Source: Owenia fusiformis
Lineage: Eukaryota > Annelida > Polychaeta > Sabellida > Oweniidae
Length of the DNA: 64,000 bases
NCBI GenBank assembly: GCA_903813345.2
Contig: CAIIXF020000006.1
Span: 28,529,936-28,593,935, forward strand
Direction: 5' to 3'
Shown here: one piece after another, positions 19,030 through 31,024 of the stretch
Layout of the letters: each line of letters opens with the position of its first letter
Numbering within the stretch: position 1 is the first letter of the stretch
Translations under genes and position numbers: made by a program
The notes under the pieces: model-generated
Told to the model about the DNA's origin: nothing
The model's database searches: none
The model's input: the letters and a program-made list of their open reading frames with translations, nothing else

Positions 19030-20335
19030 TTAACTAAAAAACGGTAATCCTATCGACAGAGGTTTTAAGGCAAATGGTCCCAAAGTAGACTTCGTGAGAC
19101 AAATCAATGTTAAGTAAAATGGCTGAAAATAAAAAAACAGATATAACTTTTTGCCAATTTTTTGTTACAAAATTATTTCATACAACTATTCTTTACAGTA
19201 ACATAGGTTTTTACAATGCAGGACACCTGAAATTATTTGTAAAGCTAGGAAATGGACCAAAAGTGAAATCTGCGAGACAAAAATGGCGACCATTTTGAAA
19301 ATAGGCGAGCTTTTGAACCAGGAGTCATAGAGGACTTTTCTACATTGATGTTAAACAAAAAGAACTTAAAATGGGTATCCTATTGACAGAGGTTTTAAAG
19401 CAAATGGTCCAAAAGTGGATTTAGCGAGATAGATTGACAAATCAATGTTAACTAAAACGGCTGAAAATAAAAAAACAGATAAAAATTTTTGCCGATTTTT
19501 TGTAACAAAATTATTTCATACAACTACTCTTTACAGTGGCATGGCTTTTTACAATGCAGGATACCTGAAATTATTTGTAAAGCTAGGAAATTAACCAAAA
19601 GTGTATTTCACGAGACAAAAATGGCGACCATTTTGAAAATAGGCGAGCTTTTGAACCAGGAGTCATAGAGGAGTTTTCTACATTGATGTTGAACAAAAAT
19701 AACTTAAAATGGGTATCCTATTGACAGAGGTTTTAAGGCAAATGGTCCAAAAGTAGATTTCGCGAGATAGATTGACAAATCAATGTTAACTAAAATGGCT
19801 GAAAATAAAAAAACGAATAAAATTTTTTGCCGATTTTTTGTAACAAAATTATTTCATATAACTACTCTTTACAGTGGCATGGCTTTTTACAATGCAGGAC
19901 ACCTGAAATTATTTGTAAAGCTAGGAAATGGGCCAAAAGTGTATTTCGCGAGACAAAAATGGCGACCATTTTGAAAATAGGCGAGCTTTTGAACCAGGAG
20001 TCATAGGGGAGTTTTCTGTATTGATGTTAAACAAATATAACTTAAAACGGGAATCCTATCGACACAGGTTTTAAAGCAAATGGTCTAAAAGTGAATTTCG
20101 CAAGACAAAAATGGTGGCCATTTTGAAAATAGGCGAGCTTTTGAACCAGGAGTCATAGGGGGATTTTCTATATTGATGTTGAACAAAAATAACTTAAAAC
20201 GGGAATCCTATTGACAGAAGTTTTAAAACTGGCCAATTGTTGACAGACAGACAGACAGACAGACAGACGGACGGACGGACGGACAGACAGACGGACAAGT
20301 GAGTGATTGCAATAGCTCACCATGTGAGCTAAATG
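19030..20335 (-). mobile_element. inverted copy of the inner 9.3-12.5 kb repeat
   Basis: The reverse complement carries the same blocks: CCTCTGTCGATAGGAT, AAAGCTCGCCTATTTTCAAA and GGTCGCCATTTTTGTC, several times. It ends at 20240-20330 with GACAGACAGACGGACGG microsatellite and CTCACCATGTGAGC. The units repeat about every 340 bp (19107 and 19783 starts are equivalent). Confidence 0.85.
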
Positions 20336-20734
20336 ACCACAATTTTTATCTGTGTTATTTTACATTTTTATTATAATTCAAAAAGTAATAGAGCGATTTT
20401 GTTCATATTTGATAGGTGAATACTCGTAAGGATTGCATACTGTCTTATGACATTTTGGGTAGTAGGCGGCTATTTTAAAAAATGGCCAGCATTTACATGT
20501 ATGTGTGTGCGATTTTTTAAAAATCTTATATGTGGCTACTTCAAAGCATATTACTTCTTCTGATGACAACTTGGCTAGTGAGCAACCATTTTAAAAATGA
20601 TGGCCTCTCTAATGCGTGTTATTTTATGATATTTGCTATATATTTTGTTTGTAAAAATGCCAGCCATTTCTGTTCGATGGGATTCGCTACGCTTTGGCGT
20701 TGCCGTTGTTCTGTTTGAGTCAATAAAAGATATA

Positions 20735-20885
20735 TAGAGGATATCATATGATTTATGAGGGATACCATTTTTATCCATGAGTGGATATCGCCCATCTTTA
20801 CGGGTGAGCGCAGCGAATGAGTGGAGATCGGCGATATTCAAGAGTGGATAAAAATGGTAGCCGAGAAAATCATAGGATATCATAT
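20735..20885. mobile_element. hairpin element, same family as 764-905
   Basis: GGATATCATATGATTTATGA and TTTTATCCATGAGTGGATAT are mirrored at the right (GAGTGGATAAAAATGG, AAAATCATAGGATATC). Centre GTGAGCGCAGCGAATGAGTG. Confidence 0.75.
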
Positions 20886-21221
20886 TTATCCTATGGTTGC
20901 TATTTTTGAATGGATAATTTGACCTAAAAGTTGTTGTTTTCTAATTCTTTTCTAATTTTTTCATTTTATACGCCATTGTCTTTACAAAATGATTACACGA
21001 AAAAATGCAACTCAATATTACTGAGCACATAACCTTGGAACTATATTGTCAAACAGACAAGTGGTTATCACAATTTCTTTTTCAATTTTTTTTTCAAATT
21101 TTTTCAGAATTAATTTTCAAAACTATTTTTAAATTTTTTTTCAAGATATTTTTAAAATAGAATCCGTGGCCCATACCAAAATTATCTTGTGTCATTATCC
21201 CCATATATATTTAGTATCCAT

Positions 21222-21385
21222 CGGATAAATAGAGATTATCCTATATGAGGTTCGGGATATTGGGATTATCCCGAGGCCAATATAATATATCTGCCCGAGG
21301 GCCGTAGGTCCCGAGGGTAGATATATTGTATTGGCCAAGGGATAATCAAAATATCCTGAACCGACTATAGGATGATCTGTTTATC
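21222..21385. mobile_element. hairpin element with CCGAGGG centre
   Basis: ATCGGATAAATAGAGATTAT..GGGATATTGGGATTATCC is mirrored by GGATAATCAAAATATCC..GGATGATCTGTTTATCC. The centre is CCCGAGGGCCGTAGGTCCCG. A further short palindrome AGCGGGCAGATATA/TATATCTGCCCGCT lies at 21630-21705. Confidence 0.7.
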
Positions 21386-21857
21386 CCATACCAATCACAT
21401 TTTCCAATTGGCCACAGTTCAGAAACTTTGCAACCAACAGTGGAATTATTTTAAAATATTCATGTCCAGTTTTGTATTCTTGTCCGGATTTTTGATATTA
21501 ACGGGGCATACAGCTCCTTCCCTTCTTTAAAGCATCAAACAGATCGCGATATTTGTCTACGTTTTTCTCCATTGTCGTTTACAGTATGCGAACGTTACAA
21601 AAACGAACCAATATGGGAACAGCGATTATGACGTAGCGGGCAGATATACTATTCTGCCCGCTCGGAGCGGGACGTAAAGCTATATCTGCCCGCTGATGAA
21701 AATATAAGTTTTTACAAACCGGCTTTATGTACCTGTAACACGTCCAAGTATGGGATAAATATATATATATACCTTCAAAAAGAGTCATAGTCCATTGGAA
21801 GGGCATAATAATTTATAAAACAAATAACAACGTCATTTTGCTTCAATAAAATTACAT

Positions 21858-21863
21858 TTTATT
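21858..21863 (-). terminator. candidate polyadenylation signal (LMX1)
   Basis: Minus-strand AATAAA within GATAATAAAATG, followed about 25-40 bases later by GTTGTTATTTGTTTT, a good downstream GU/U element. It is 4.2 kb after the stop. Confidence 0.4.
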
Positions 21864-22775
21864 ATCACCATCTCACAACACTCGACACTTATAACGGCCT
21901 CTTTAAAATATGAACTTAAATATGAAGAAGCTGTACATTACAGTTTAATGGTAAGAAACATGTGACATTTCAAACAAATAGAAAATTCATGGATATTATA
22001 AAAATCTGAATTTCTAAAGATTAAATGAAAATGTCCATAAAATGAAAATGTCCATAAAATGAAAATGTCCATATCTTTTACACTAATAATGATATGAATG
22101 TGTTAAATTAAATACATCTACCAAAATAATATGTAATTCATTCAATTACTTACTTCAAACATACATCTTTATTGAAATGTAATTCATTTTCTAGCTTCAT
22201 AATTAAACCATGTAATTCATTAACTGTATCATGTAATTCATTTACTTGCTTCATACTTTTACATGTTCTTCATTTACCTGTTACATAAATACACAAGGAT
22301 ATGTATTTTATAAATTTATTCCATAAAAATGGCAAGACATTTTCATTTACATTCTTCTCAATTTTGGAGAAAGATTTCTATGTATGGTCACCTCCAAATA
22401 TAATACAAGTTGGAAAAAATTAAATAATATAAATTTAATTAAAACATAAAGAAAAACCCAAGGGTATACACTATAACATGTAATGTAGTATTAAAATGTG
22501 ATTGCTGAGTGAAACTTTGAACTTTTACAAGACATTGCTGTGTTTACTTAAACATGCTGCAATCAGATACTTTGCTCATATAATGCTTTGATTAAAAACA
22601 TGGTAAAATCTCTGAAAATTTGTTCTGAATATATCTTATAAAATAAAATTACTTATAACATAATCATAATCAACAATCATTTACTGGCATAGTTCAGTAT
22701 TTGAATGGAATGGATGTGTAGTTGTAGAAATCCTTAATAAACATCTTATTCAGAAAAACTGTTCAATGCATATTA

Positions 22776-22929
22776 CAGGCTGAGCCAAAAAAGGTAACCC
22801 AAACAAATCCCAATAACTCAGTCAAACTTGGTGGAATGAAATAACATCGAACAAGGTTCAATTGTACCAAATATAACTTACAACCCATACCGGATGATTT
22901 GTTTGGGTTACCTTTTTTGACTTACCCTG
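22776..22929. mobile_element. 154-bp mariner-type MITE
   Basis: CAGGCTGAGCCAAAAAAGGT..AACCCAAACAA and the inverse TTGTTTGGGTT..ACCTTTTTTGACTTACCCTG are about 30-bp inverted repeats, flanked by TA at 22774 and 22930. The ends resemble Tc1/mariner TIRs. It has no coding capacity. Confidence 0.8.
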
Positions 22930-23509
22930 TAATTCCACAGTGGCATTGAAGTCCTGATTATACTACACAATAATGAGATATTATTTCCATGGAATGTTAA
23001 AAAATCTCAGTAAAATTTCACAACCCGATAATATGAATTTCCAAAACACTACATACATGTATATATGGTAGGTAGTTGCGTATTTTGTAAAATTAATATT
23101 CAGAAATATTATGGAATGCACAGATAGAATTCCTTCTCATAGGAATCTATACTAATTTGCAAATACAATATAAATAATAAAACAAATAATGATGATGATA
23201 AATATGGTGACAATCATATGACAAGTTGCTTATATATGTGGCAATATTGTTAGTAAATAGGACACCATGGAATATACCTAACATGTATTCGTAATCCATA
23301 TTAATGTTTAAACCATGGTGTCAATGTGGCAATGTTAGTATTCATTTAAACTTTGATCCATTTTGTTGAGGCGTATTTCTCATTCATTTAACCTCTACCC
23401 TGTTTGTCCATCGGTCTAAAGAAGGTCTCTCCAAACCTATTTTATGACTATATTTTGACACTATTTATTCAGGTCTTTCACATAACCAAATTTTCAACCA
23501 ATCTTGAAT

Positions 23510-24210
23510 GAAGAGTCATGCATGGCAACCAATAACATATCATAGTCACTCATGGCAACAGATAATGTCCGGTCACATGACAAAATTATCAACCAATCAT
23601 GAAGCATGATGTGAGGCCACCGATATTATATGGTAGTCACTCATGGATGGCAACCAATAATATATTGTACTAACTCATGCATGGCAACTGATAATGTATG
23701 GTACTTTCTTATGCATGGCAACAAATAATGTATGGTAGTCTCATACATGGCAACCAATAATGTATGGTCACATACATGGCAACCAATAATGTATGGTAAT
23801 CTCTTATGCATGACAACCAATAATGTATGGTAGTCTCTTATGCCTGGCAACCAATAATATATGGTATGCTCATACATGGCAACCAATAATGTATGTTACG
23901 CTCATGCATGGCAACCAATAATATATTATAGTCATTCATGCAAGGCAACCAATAATGCAATGTTATCTCATCCAGGTCAACCAATAATGTATGGTAGTCT
24001 CATACATGGCAACCATTAATGTATTTAAGTTACTCATGCATGGCAACCAATAATGTATTTAAGTTACTCATGCATGGCAACCAATAATGTATTATGGTTG
24101 TCACTCATGCGTGACACTGGATAATGTAGGGATATGGTAGTCTCTCATTGCAACCAATAAATTATATGTTAAGTTATTCATGCATGGCAACTGGTAATGT
24201 ATGGTAGTCA
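23510..24210. repeat. GGCAACCAATAATGTATGG minisatellite
   Basis: About 18 irregular units of 28-36 bp with the core CATGCATGGCAACCAATAAT and a variable GTATGGTAGTCTCAT part. The 81-codon minus-strand frame here is a repeat artefact. Confidence 0.9.
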
Positions 24211-24842
24211 CTGATGTAGTGTCACCGATTTCACATGACATCCAAATTATGAATGTCAAATGAAGCATGTCGTTATGACAACTGATTAATCTCTATGACA
24301 ACTGATTAATCTTAACCACACAATAGTGACCCCATTCATTTAATCATCAGATTATGCTCATGTCTTACCAGGAAATACAGATTTGATTTATAGTTTCATT
24401 TCAAATTCTCAAAACTTGAAAACATGCATATTAGTACTTCAGTCTTACTTTTAAGAAATCTTCGAATGTTCATACCATACTTTCACAAGGTAAATATAAT
24501 GTTTTAACATGGTACATATACATGTATTATTTACAATGGTACATAATAGACAATATTTCAACACATGTATATAATTATATGTTTAAAACATCTTATAAAT
24601 AAATTATGTTACGAATGATGAACAAATACTTAGTAGAATGAGAAAAAAACACATTCTGAATAATGGCTATATACAATCTTATTGTACGTACACTGATTAG
24701 ATAGATACAATGTACAGCCTAAATCTGAGAAAATGCACTACGGAGTTATATCCCACGGAGTTACATTGAGTACTTGTAGAATATTCAACCAATCATAAAT
24801 GAATGAATTAAATGTCTATGTCTAGAAGTGATTCGTTATATG

Positions 24843-24935
24843 CAACCTTGACACATGTGACCTTGACACACTTGACCTTGACAAATGTGACCTTGGAACA
24901 TGTGAACTTGACACATACGACCTTGACACTAGTGA
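24843..24935. repeat. ~15-bp CCTTGACACATGTGA array
   Basis: TGACCTTGA at 24858 and 24873, TGACCTTGG at 24888, with flanking variants (AACCTTGA, GAACTTGA, CGACCTTGA). Spacing is 15 bp for the central units. Confidence 0.8.
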
Positions 24936-26070
24936 ATTTGACACTGATGAAGTTGGCATCTTGACACCTGTGATTTTGACACTCATGTACAAGATTTACA
25001 ATAGACGTCAATTCCCTGAATTTAGTTTCAATGTGACAAGTGTTTTTAATAGATGTTGCCACTGTACTAGCTACAAAAAATTGACAAACTATCTACAATT
25101 TCAATATAGGAAAACCATACACAGGGATCATTTCTGCTACAATTGTATTTTGGAGTATATGGAAAGGTCAAATCCTTCTGAATGTGGAAAGTTTTTAATA
25201 TCTGATATAAACTGAAGAGACACTATAAATCTTTGAAGGCCTAAAGGGTCACTGATCAAATATCAATTCTCATATTAGATTCAAATATACATGAGGGTCT
25301 CCAAACAAAATTAATATCAATGAATTGATTGTGAGATTCATAAATAGTAAAACCAAAAATACAATTATTTTACGTTTGTTCAGTTTAGTAGTCTTGGCAT
25401 TTTCACTTCATTTTCATTTAATGTAGTGACATCTAGGAATACAAGTTAGTAAAATATTGCAACGGTTATGTTTGTCAAATGCCCAAAATAATGAAATTTC
25501 AATTTTAGTTGACACAAATTACAAATAAAATACAAGATAAACATCAAGTATTTTGTTACTTTGCTTAATTTGAGAGAAATGGCATATAATAAATAAACAA
25601 GATCGTAGCAAAATTTAACTAGGACGTACATGTGATATAATATTGTGGTGTTTGTAGAACGTGCGTTACAATATCAAACCAGATACATGTCATAAATTTG
25701 GTGATGTTTCAGATACCATATGTCGATTTGTGGATTTCAGGTACTGTATCGTGAATCTAGTGTTGCAGATTTCAGGTACTGCGTTGTCAATAGAGTGTCT
25801 TGCATTTCAGGTACACTACATCGTCAATTTAGTGTTGTGGATTTAAGGTATTTTGTCATCAATAGTGTTGTTTCAAATACTGTGTCATAATTTATGTGTT
25901 GTGGGCTTCACATACTGTATCGTTAACTAATCTTGTGGGTTTCCAGTGCTTCTATATTTTGATGAATGGTCGTCACGTGAGTGTATAGGCTGAATAAAGT
26001 TTGATCTATACTGTGTAGGCATTATAAATACTATCTAGTTTGATACGATGCTAAACAAATCCTATAGGAT

Positions 26071-26273
26071 TTATTCTGAATTGAAATATGAATTTTGCAT
26101 TGAATAAAGTTTGTCTATTGGATGTATAATATGTCCATTAGTTGTTGTTGATGTAGGGGGCTGACCTTGTGACATCATCATTTCTTCCATATTTCCCTCA
26201 ATAGATGTCTCCATAGGCATGCCGTCATCTGCATACATGGGTTCACCCATCTGCATCATATGTGGCGGATAAT
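26071..26273 (-). CDS. LMX1: LMX1 terminal coding exon
   Basis: Two bases plus 67 codons including TAA. It reads N-YPPHMMQMGEPMYADD, a Met-rich stretch, then HPIDKLYSMQNSYFNSE and stop. The ending PID-[KRH]-LYSMQ-[NS]-SYF is the signature C-terminus of LMX1A/LMX1B, which identifies the subfamily. Acceptor TTTGTTTCTTAG. An ATG-started frame of 95 codons extends rightwards into the intron but is not needed. Confidence 0.96.
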
Positions 26274-26718
26274 CTAAGAAACAAAAATGACAACAATTCA
26301 CATTTAAGTTCCTTGTGTAAAGCAGATGTAGCTCCAGGAATATGCTCATGTGTGTCAAAAAGTATATCTATTTATTCTGATTTCAGTTTTTTGAAGTCTT
26401 TCAGAGAAACAATTATCATGGTCATGAAGGGATGGATAGGAATCTTAACAAATTACATTTTGTTTAATCAAATAGGTGAACTTGCAAAATTAGCCTTTCA
26501 AATACAGTACATGTAGGTCTCACTTTATCTAACCATCTCGGAAATAATGATCGAGAATACTTATGTGATTTGATTGGGAATATTGGCGAAAATAAGGTAT
26601 GTACAGGGTATCCTTGAACACTAGATACAGGATCGACGGTCATTGTTCCCATACTTATTAGTATTTATGTGAGATGGTTTTTATAAGTCATAAGTGCTAA
26701 TTGTGCTAATTATTGGAT

Positions 26719-27750
26719 ATCCCTCAGTATACATTAGTGCAGTTAGGTGCGCACTGGGTGCACTAGAGAGCTCTGCACCAGAAAATAAGTGCTCACCAGA
26801 ATGTAACAAAGTGCACTAATTAGCACTAATATTTTTTCACTTGATTTTTTTAGAACTAACTGCACCAGAAAATATAACGCAGCCTCTCTTTCAACCAAAG
26901 CTGGCTTAATTAGCTTGGTTTTGGTAAGTCTTCACAAAATCCTTAAACATCAGCACTAATACAGTTTTACTTTAGTTAATTTTGGTGTCAACTTTACCAT
27001 TAGGTATAAGTTGTGCATTTGGGCAGGTTTCATCGTCATCAGTCAAAAAGTTATCCATTTTCTCCAGCTAAAAAGTCATGAACTTTTTAAAATGTTTGTA
27101 TGGACACTTCAAGACGGAATAACAGAAATTTATAAATCAAATACCACTTGAGGGACATCCCCTGATCTCGCTTCAAAATTCAGAATATCTTTACTTTCTC
27201 TTTCCCTCTTCGATAAGCAGTTAGCATTTCCCCAATTATGGATTTTAATATACTGCGTATAGATGAGTTGGAGTAAGTGGTTCAGATTTTTGGAACAGGC
27301 ATATACTTTTTAAATTGTTTAATGTCATCACCAAAAGAATAATTTTCAGTCATATTCAACCGATTTCCTGGTCAGATCATTATACAAAAAAAATTGTAAT
27401 TGAAAAGCACCAGAATGCACCAAGTTTCTGGTGCAGAAAGTGTGCAGAAGAATATCTGCACCAAACTGCACCAGTGGTGTAATTAGAATATTTGAAACGC
27501 ACCAATATGCACTAAATTGCACTAGATGCACCAATTTTTTGGTGCAGAAAGTGTGCACAAGAATATCTGCACCAAACTGCACCAGTGGTGTAATTAGAAT
27601 ATTTGAAACGCACCAGAATGCACTAATTCAATGTAAATCTTCATTGGGATGACACACCAACCTGCACCAAAGTGCACCAGACACTCTGGTGCACATAAAA
27701 TCTACTGCAGTTTTGTGCGCACCAAACTGCACTTATGCAGACCGAGGGAT
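26719..27750. mobile_element. ~1-kb TIR element rich in TGCACCA repeats, in LMX1 intron
   Basis: The left end ATCCCTCAGTATACATTAGT..GCAGTTAGGTGCGCAC and the right end GTGCGCACCAAACTGC..ACTTATGCAGACCGAGGGAT are inverted repeats of about 40 bp. Inside are many GCACCA/TGCACTA motifs and a 112-bp direct duplication (GGTGCAGAAAGTGTGCA near 27430 and 27540). The paired open frames there are by-products. Probably a non-autonomous DNA element. Confidence 0.7.
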
Positions 27751-27846
27751 GCTAGCACTTTCAATTAGGGTGTCCACTGTAATTAATTCATAGAAATCTA
27801 CTTTAACATAAGAAACAAAAATAAATATATATAAAAAATAACTCAC

Positions 27847-27960
27847 TGTGTGAAGGGTGTTGGTCAAAAGGGCTGAGTTGTGGGGTGAACTGGCTGTTGT
27901 GGTTCTCAGCAAGTGGAGTTAAACTACTATATCCACTGCTCCCTGTAACACTCTGACCGT
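27847..27960 (-). CDS. LMX1: LMX1 exon, Ser/Thr/Pro-rich region
   Basis: Two bases plus 37 codons plus one base. It reads D-GQSVTGSSGYSSLTPLAE, then NHNSQFTPQLSPFDQHPSH. It is low-complexity and rich in Ser, Gln and Pro, as expected for the transactivation region downstream of an LMX1 homeodomain. Acceptor GTTGTTACAG, donor GTGAGT. Assignment rests on phase continuity and position. Confidence 0.85.
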
Positions 27961-28324
27961 CTGTAACAACAACAACGAATATAATGCAACGTTGACCTTC
28001 TATTTCTCATTTTCAAGAATTTATTTACAATGCAAGTCTAGAAGGGTCATACTTTTGGGACGCTAGAAACTGGTTGAAAAATGTATGTCATTATAGAATG
28101 TTCTTTAAATTAATTTATGATGTTTTGTTTGAACTGAGGGATCAAGTCGAAGGTTATATTATGGAAGCTCGCCAGGCTTTACTAAGAATATAAAAAGTGA
28201 TAATTGAATGATATTGGAGAAAAGCATAATATTTTTGTGTCATCCCTAAGACAACAATTATCTCTAATTAACATGAGTGCAGTAAATTCAACTGTATGGG
28301 TTGTTGCATTCTCCAGAACAATAC

Positions 28325-28500
28325 AGCAGGCCCATAGCCAGAGGGAGTGGAGGGAGCAGCACTCCCCCCCCCCCTTTAATCAGAAATTCTTTCAAAATCA
28401 TGCAGTTTTTCACCATTCAGAGCACTTTTTGCATGATTTGTTAGCCAAAACTGTTAAAAGCTCCCCACCCTTGGCAAAAGCTCTCCCCTTGGTAAAAGCT
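28325..28500 (-). repeat. dispersed TAGCCAGG-type repeat copy
   Basis: On the minus strand it carries AAACTGCATGATTTTGAAAG and a G-run, like the copies at 47955-48175 and 62810-62945. It lies in the intron between two LMX1 exons, and the rest of that intron shows nothing I recognise. Confidence 0.7.
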
Positions 28501-28859
28501 GGCTTCTGGCCTGATTCGTTACTACAATATATTACTCAGAAAAACAGTGCAACAATTTATGTTAATGCACTGCTACTGGATATTACTACATGGTCATACA
28601 CCTGCACATGCACAAGAAAGTACACCTAGCTGATTGGCCGATATAGACTTTGTATATTATTAATATTGCTCGATATCTTTTCAGGCCTTCTGTAGAAGAT
28701 TCTACCATTAAACATTTATACTCTATGACATTTGTTTTCATTATGGAGATCATAACGGCGTGATAATTCATGCCTGATAAATCCACAAATTCGTTAAGTG
28801 TCATAACTTGGTCAGGTATTATTAAGGGCAAGGTATCGTAATGGGAAAATTTCACAAAC

Positions 28860-28959
28860 CTTGGTCATCGTCATCTTTGATTTTTCGTTTTTTCTGACCA
28901 GTTTTTCTGTTTGAACCATCACCATTATCATTAGGCAGCCTTCTCGCCAACTTTTTCAC
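28860..28959 (-). CDS. LMX1: LMX1 exon after the homeodomain, basic/acidic linker
   Basis: Thirty-three codons plus one base. It reads VKKLARRLPNDNGDGSNRKT, then GQKKRKIKDDDDQ. VKKLARR completes the homeodomain C-terminal extension (MKKLARR in vertebrates). The following KKRKIK is a plausible nuclear localisation signal. The donor GTTTGT is weaker than the others, but phase continues correctly into 27960. The vertebrate Gln-rich stretch is absent. Confidence 0.9.
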
Positions 28960-30946
28960 CTGCAAAAATTAATTATATATTTATTTGGACCATCTCCACT
29001 GTAACTAGGCAACCGTCTTGCCAACTTTTCATCTGCGATGATAAGCATTCAGTCATGTACAGTATATTCCCTTTCTTTCTATTGTGTATAGGAATTGTTA
29101 CTTTTATCATATGCTCCCCGAAAAGTGAGAAAAATTATTAGTGTAACAAATTATATATTGATCATTATATGTTTTGAAGTAATTTGTTTCTTTGATTTAA
29201 GACCTTTAAAGTGTATAACATTGAAGATTTGAGAAAAAACATTTAAAAGTATTTGACATTAAAGATTTGAAAAAAACTAAAGCATTGGGACTTATGTCAT
29301 CGTATACAGCTCAAACCCATATATATTTCCTTTATCATGTTAAACGCATGTAAAAAAGGTTTGCATGAGAGCTGTTGTTGTTGCCCCAGCATAAATTAAA
29401 CACATTTAAAATCCTTTAAAAAACATAAATCACAATGAAGCTGTATACAATAAACTTTAGTTATTGACTACGAAAACAACCTGTTACATTATCTATGCTC
29501 ATAATTGTCTATAGTATCTGCGACTCCATCTTTACATCTAGTTTTCATTGTATCCAATCAATCAACTGGTTCCAATGTTTTATGATACTGTGTACAATTA
29601 TCACTCATAAACCATGCCAAACAGGTGCTCGTGGGTTCGTTTTGAATTAACATACCGGTATATACATGTTAATTTTATATGCTTATCCCTAATTCTTGTG
29701 TTAATGCTCTTAAAACATTATGTTTTAAATGTTAATACCCTGATATTTTAAATATTATGACTACGAAACAAATGTCAGTGACTTCTTAATCTTTTAAAAT
29801 ATGGGTTTTGCTGCAGTTTGGTATTATAAATCTATTGCGTTATGATACTTTATTACCACCTTGCCGGGCCTGTTCTAGGGATATTAGTGCTAGTTTAGAA
29901 GGCATTTATTTTAATATATCGACCTGAGCAATAGTGACGTCATAGTGGGCCATAGTGGCGGGCCAATAATGCATTAACGCCGGGCAATTTTCCCCGGGAA
30001 ATTAGATATCGTTCAGTACGTAGGATTTTCTTGCTATTTCAGCCCTGGGCATTAACGGTGGGAATAATACTAATAATAACGTCATTTCTGCGGCCTTCGG
30101 CCCTCGGTCCAATATTTCACTATATTGCCCTTTGAAATGACGTTATTGTACCATTCACCTGTTTCATATAGGAAATATCTAAAGATATAACACGTCACAT
30201 AAGTTCTTTATCATAGTTGCACAAACTGCCAATATGGTAGTTTTAATTTGACAGACACATGTTGAAAATGATCCCTGATATACAACATCCTGAAGATATA
30301 ATCTTGTGGCAGTCTGTGTTTGAAACAGTGATGACTTTTGGAACTGTATATTATTAAAGGCAGAATCAGATCTAGCAAGATGCACAACAAGATGAATTCA
30401 CATCTTGAAAAAAATCATTTCATATTTTGGGCTCATATCATTTCTTGCCTTTTTCTAAATACATACTTAATTAATATTTTTACAATATTGTTTATTTTCT
30501 AGAAATATGGATACTATTTTTATTACTTTGAACTTAAACAACTTTAATTTTAATTAATTAAATTTTATTTTCAGTCTAATTCAATTTTCAATTTCAAAGA
30601 TTGTCTAATTTGAGATTCTGATGTAATTGTTTATTAATCATTTTGAGATTCTATGATTTGATAAACTTTTCTGAAATAGTTTCAAAATATAGAGGGAAGA
30701 GTTCTTATACTTTGTTAAATAACTTTGGAAAGATTTAATATGACCTGGACATAGAGTCGACAACTGAGAGTCTCACAAGTCAGTGCCTCTCCTCCAAAGG
30801 GTACAAGGGCTTGATGCAAGATTAAGTTATGTAAGAGACATGGGCTTGATTCAAGCTTATGTTACAGAATGAACAAGGTTTTGATATCAGATTACATTAT
30901 GGGAGACAAGGCATGTAACTTATAAATGGAGTCGATGAAAACATAC
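28960..30946 (-). other. LMX1 intron
   Basis: AT-rich. The one clear structure is a foldback at about 30072-30160 (ATAATAACGTCATTTC / GAAATGACGTTATTGT around CGGCCTTCGGCCCTCGG), preceded by related GGGCCAATAATG..CCCGGG sequence from about 29865. No exon found. Confidence 0.6.
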
Positions 30947-31024
30947 CTTAGCTCTCTGATTCTGGAACCAGACTTGCACAACACGCACACTCAGCCCAGT
31001 TTCTGCCGCTAACGCCTCTCGTAC
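30947..31024 (-). CDS. LMX1: LMX1 homeodomain exon, helices 2-3
   Basis: A phase 0 to 0 exon of 26 codons: [18 protein letters not shown] then WFQNQRAK. Recognition helix WFQNQRAK has Gln50 and Asn51, as in LMX1 proteins. Acceptor GTTTTTCCAG, donor GTATGT. It joins in frame to either version of the preceding exon (..[10 protein letters not shown]). The splitting of the homeodomain at RK/VRE and RAK/VKK is consistent with what I recall of vertebrate LMX1 genes. Confidence 0.97.

Larger units (their letters stand above)
17282..21840. other. intergenic region between convergent genes
   Basis: Space between the 3' ends of UBR4 (plus) and LMX1 (minus). I see no gene. It contains an outer-element fragment in inverse (about 18290-18535), a LINE remnant (about 18770-19010), an inverted copy of the inner repeat (19030-20335) and three hairpin elements (20735-20885, 21222-21385, 21630-21705). 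The stretch 17282-18280 shows nothing I recognise. Confidence 0.6.
21840..26070 (-). other. possible long LMX1 3' UTR
   Basis: The stretch has no long transposon arrays and ends (minus strand) at an AATAAA followed by a GT-rich tract. It contains a mariner-type MITE (22776-22929), the GGCAACCAATAATGTATGG minisatellite (23510-24210), a CCTTGACA array (24843-24935) and a degraded ~40-bp repeat (25720-25900). A 4.2-kb 3' UTR is plausible for a regulated transcription factor, but closer sites cannot be excluded. Confidence 0.4.

Noticed and set aside
9288-20335. LTR retrotransposon flanked by the two large repeats
   Set aside because: The two copies are inverted relative to each other and flank the UBR4 3' exons; no gag/pol frame, primer-binding site or direct terminal repeats are visible.
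23641-23886. 81-codon minus-strand frame
   Set aside because: Falls wholly in the GGCAACCAATAATGTATGG minisatellite.
26262-26358. extension of the LMX1 last exon to the ATG at 26358
   Set aside because: The acceptor TTTGTTTCTTAG before 26273 and the matching phase from 27847 explain the exon; the extension lies in the intron.
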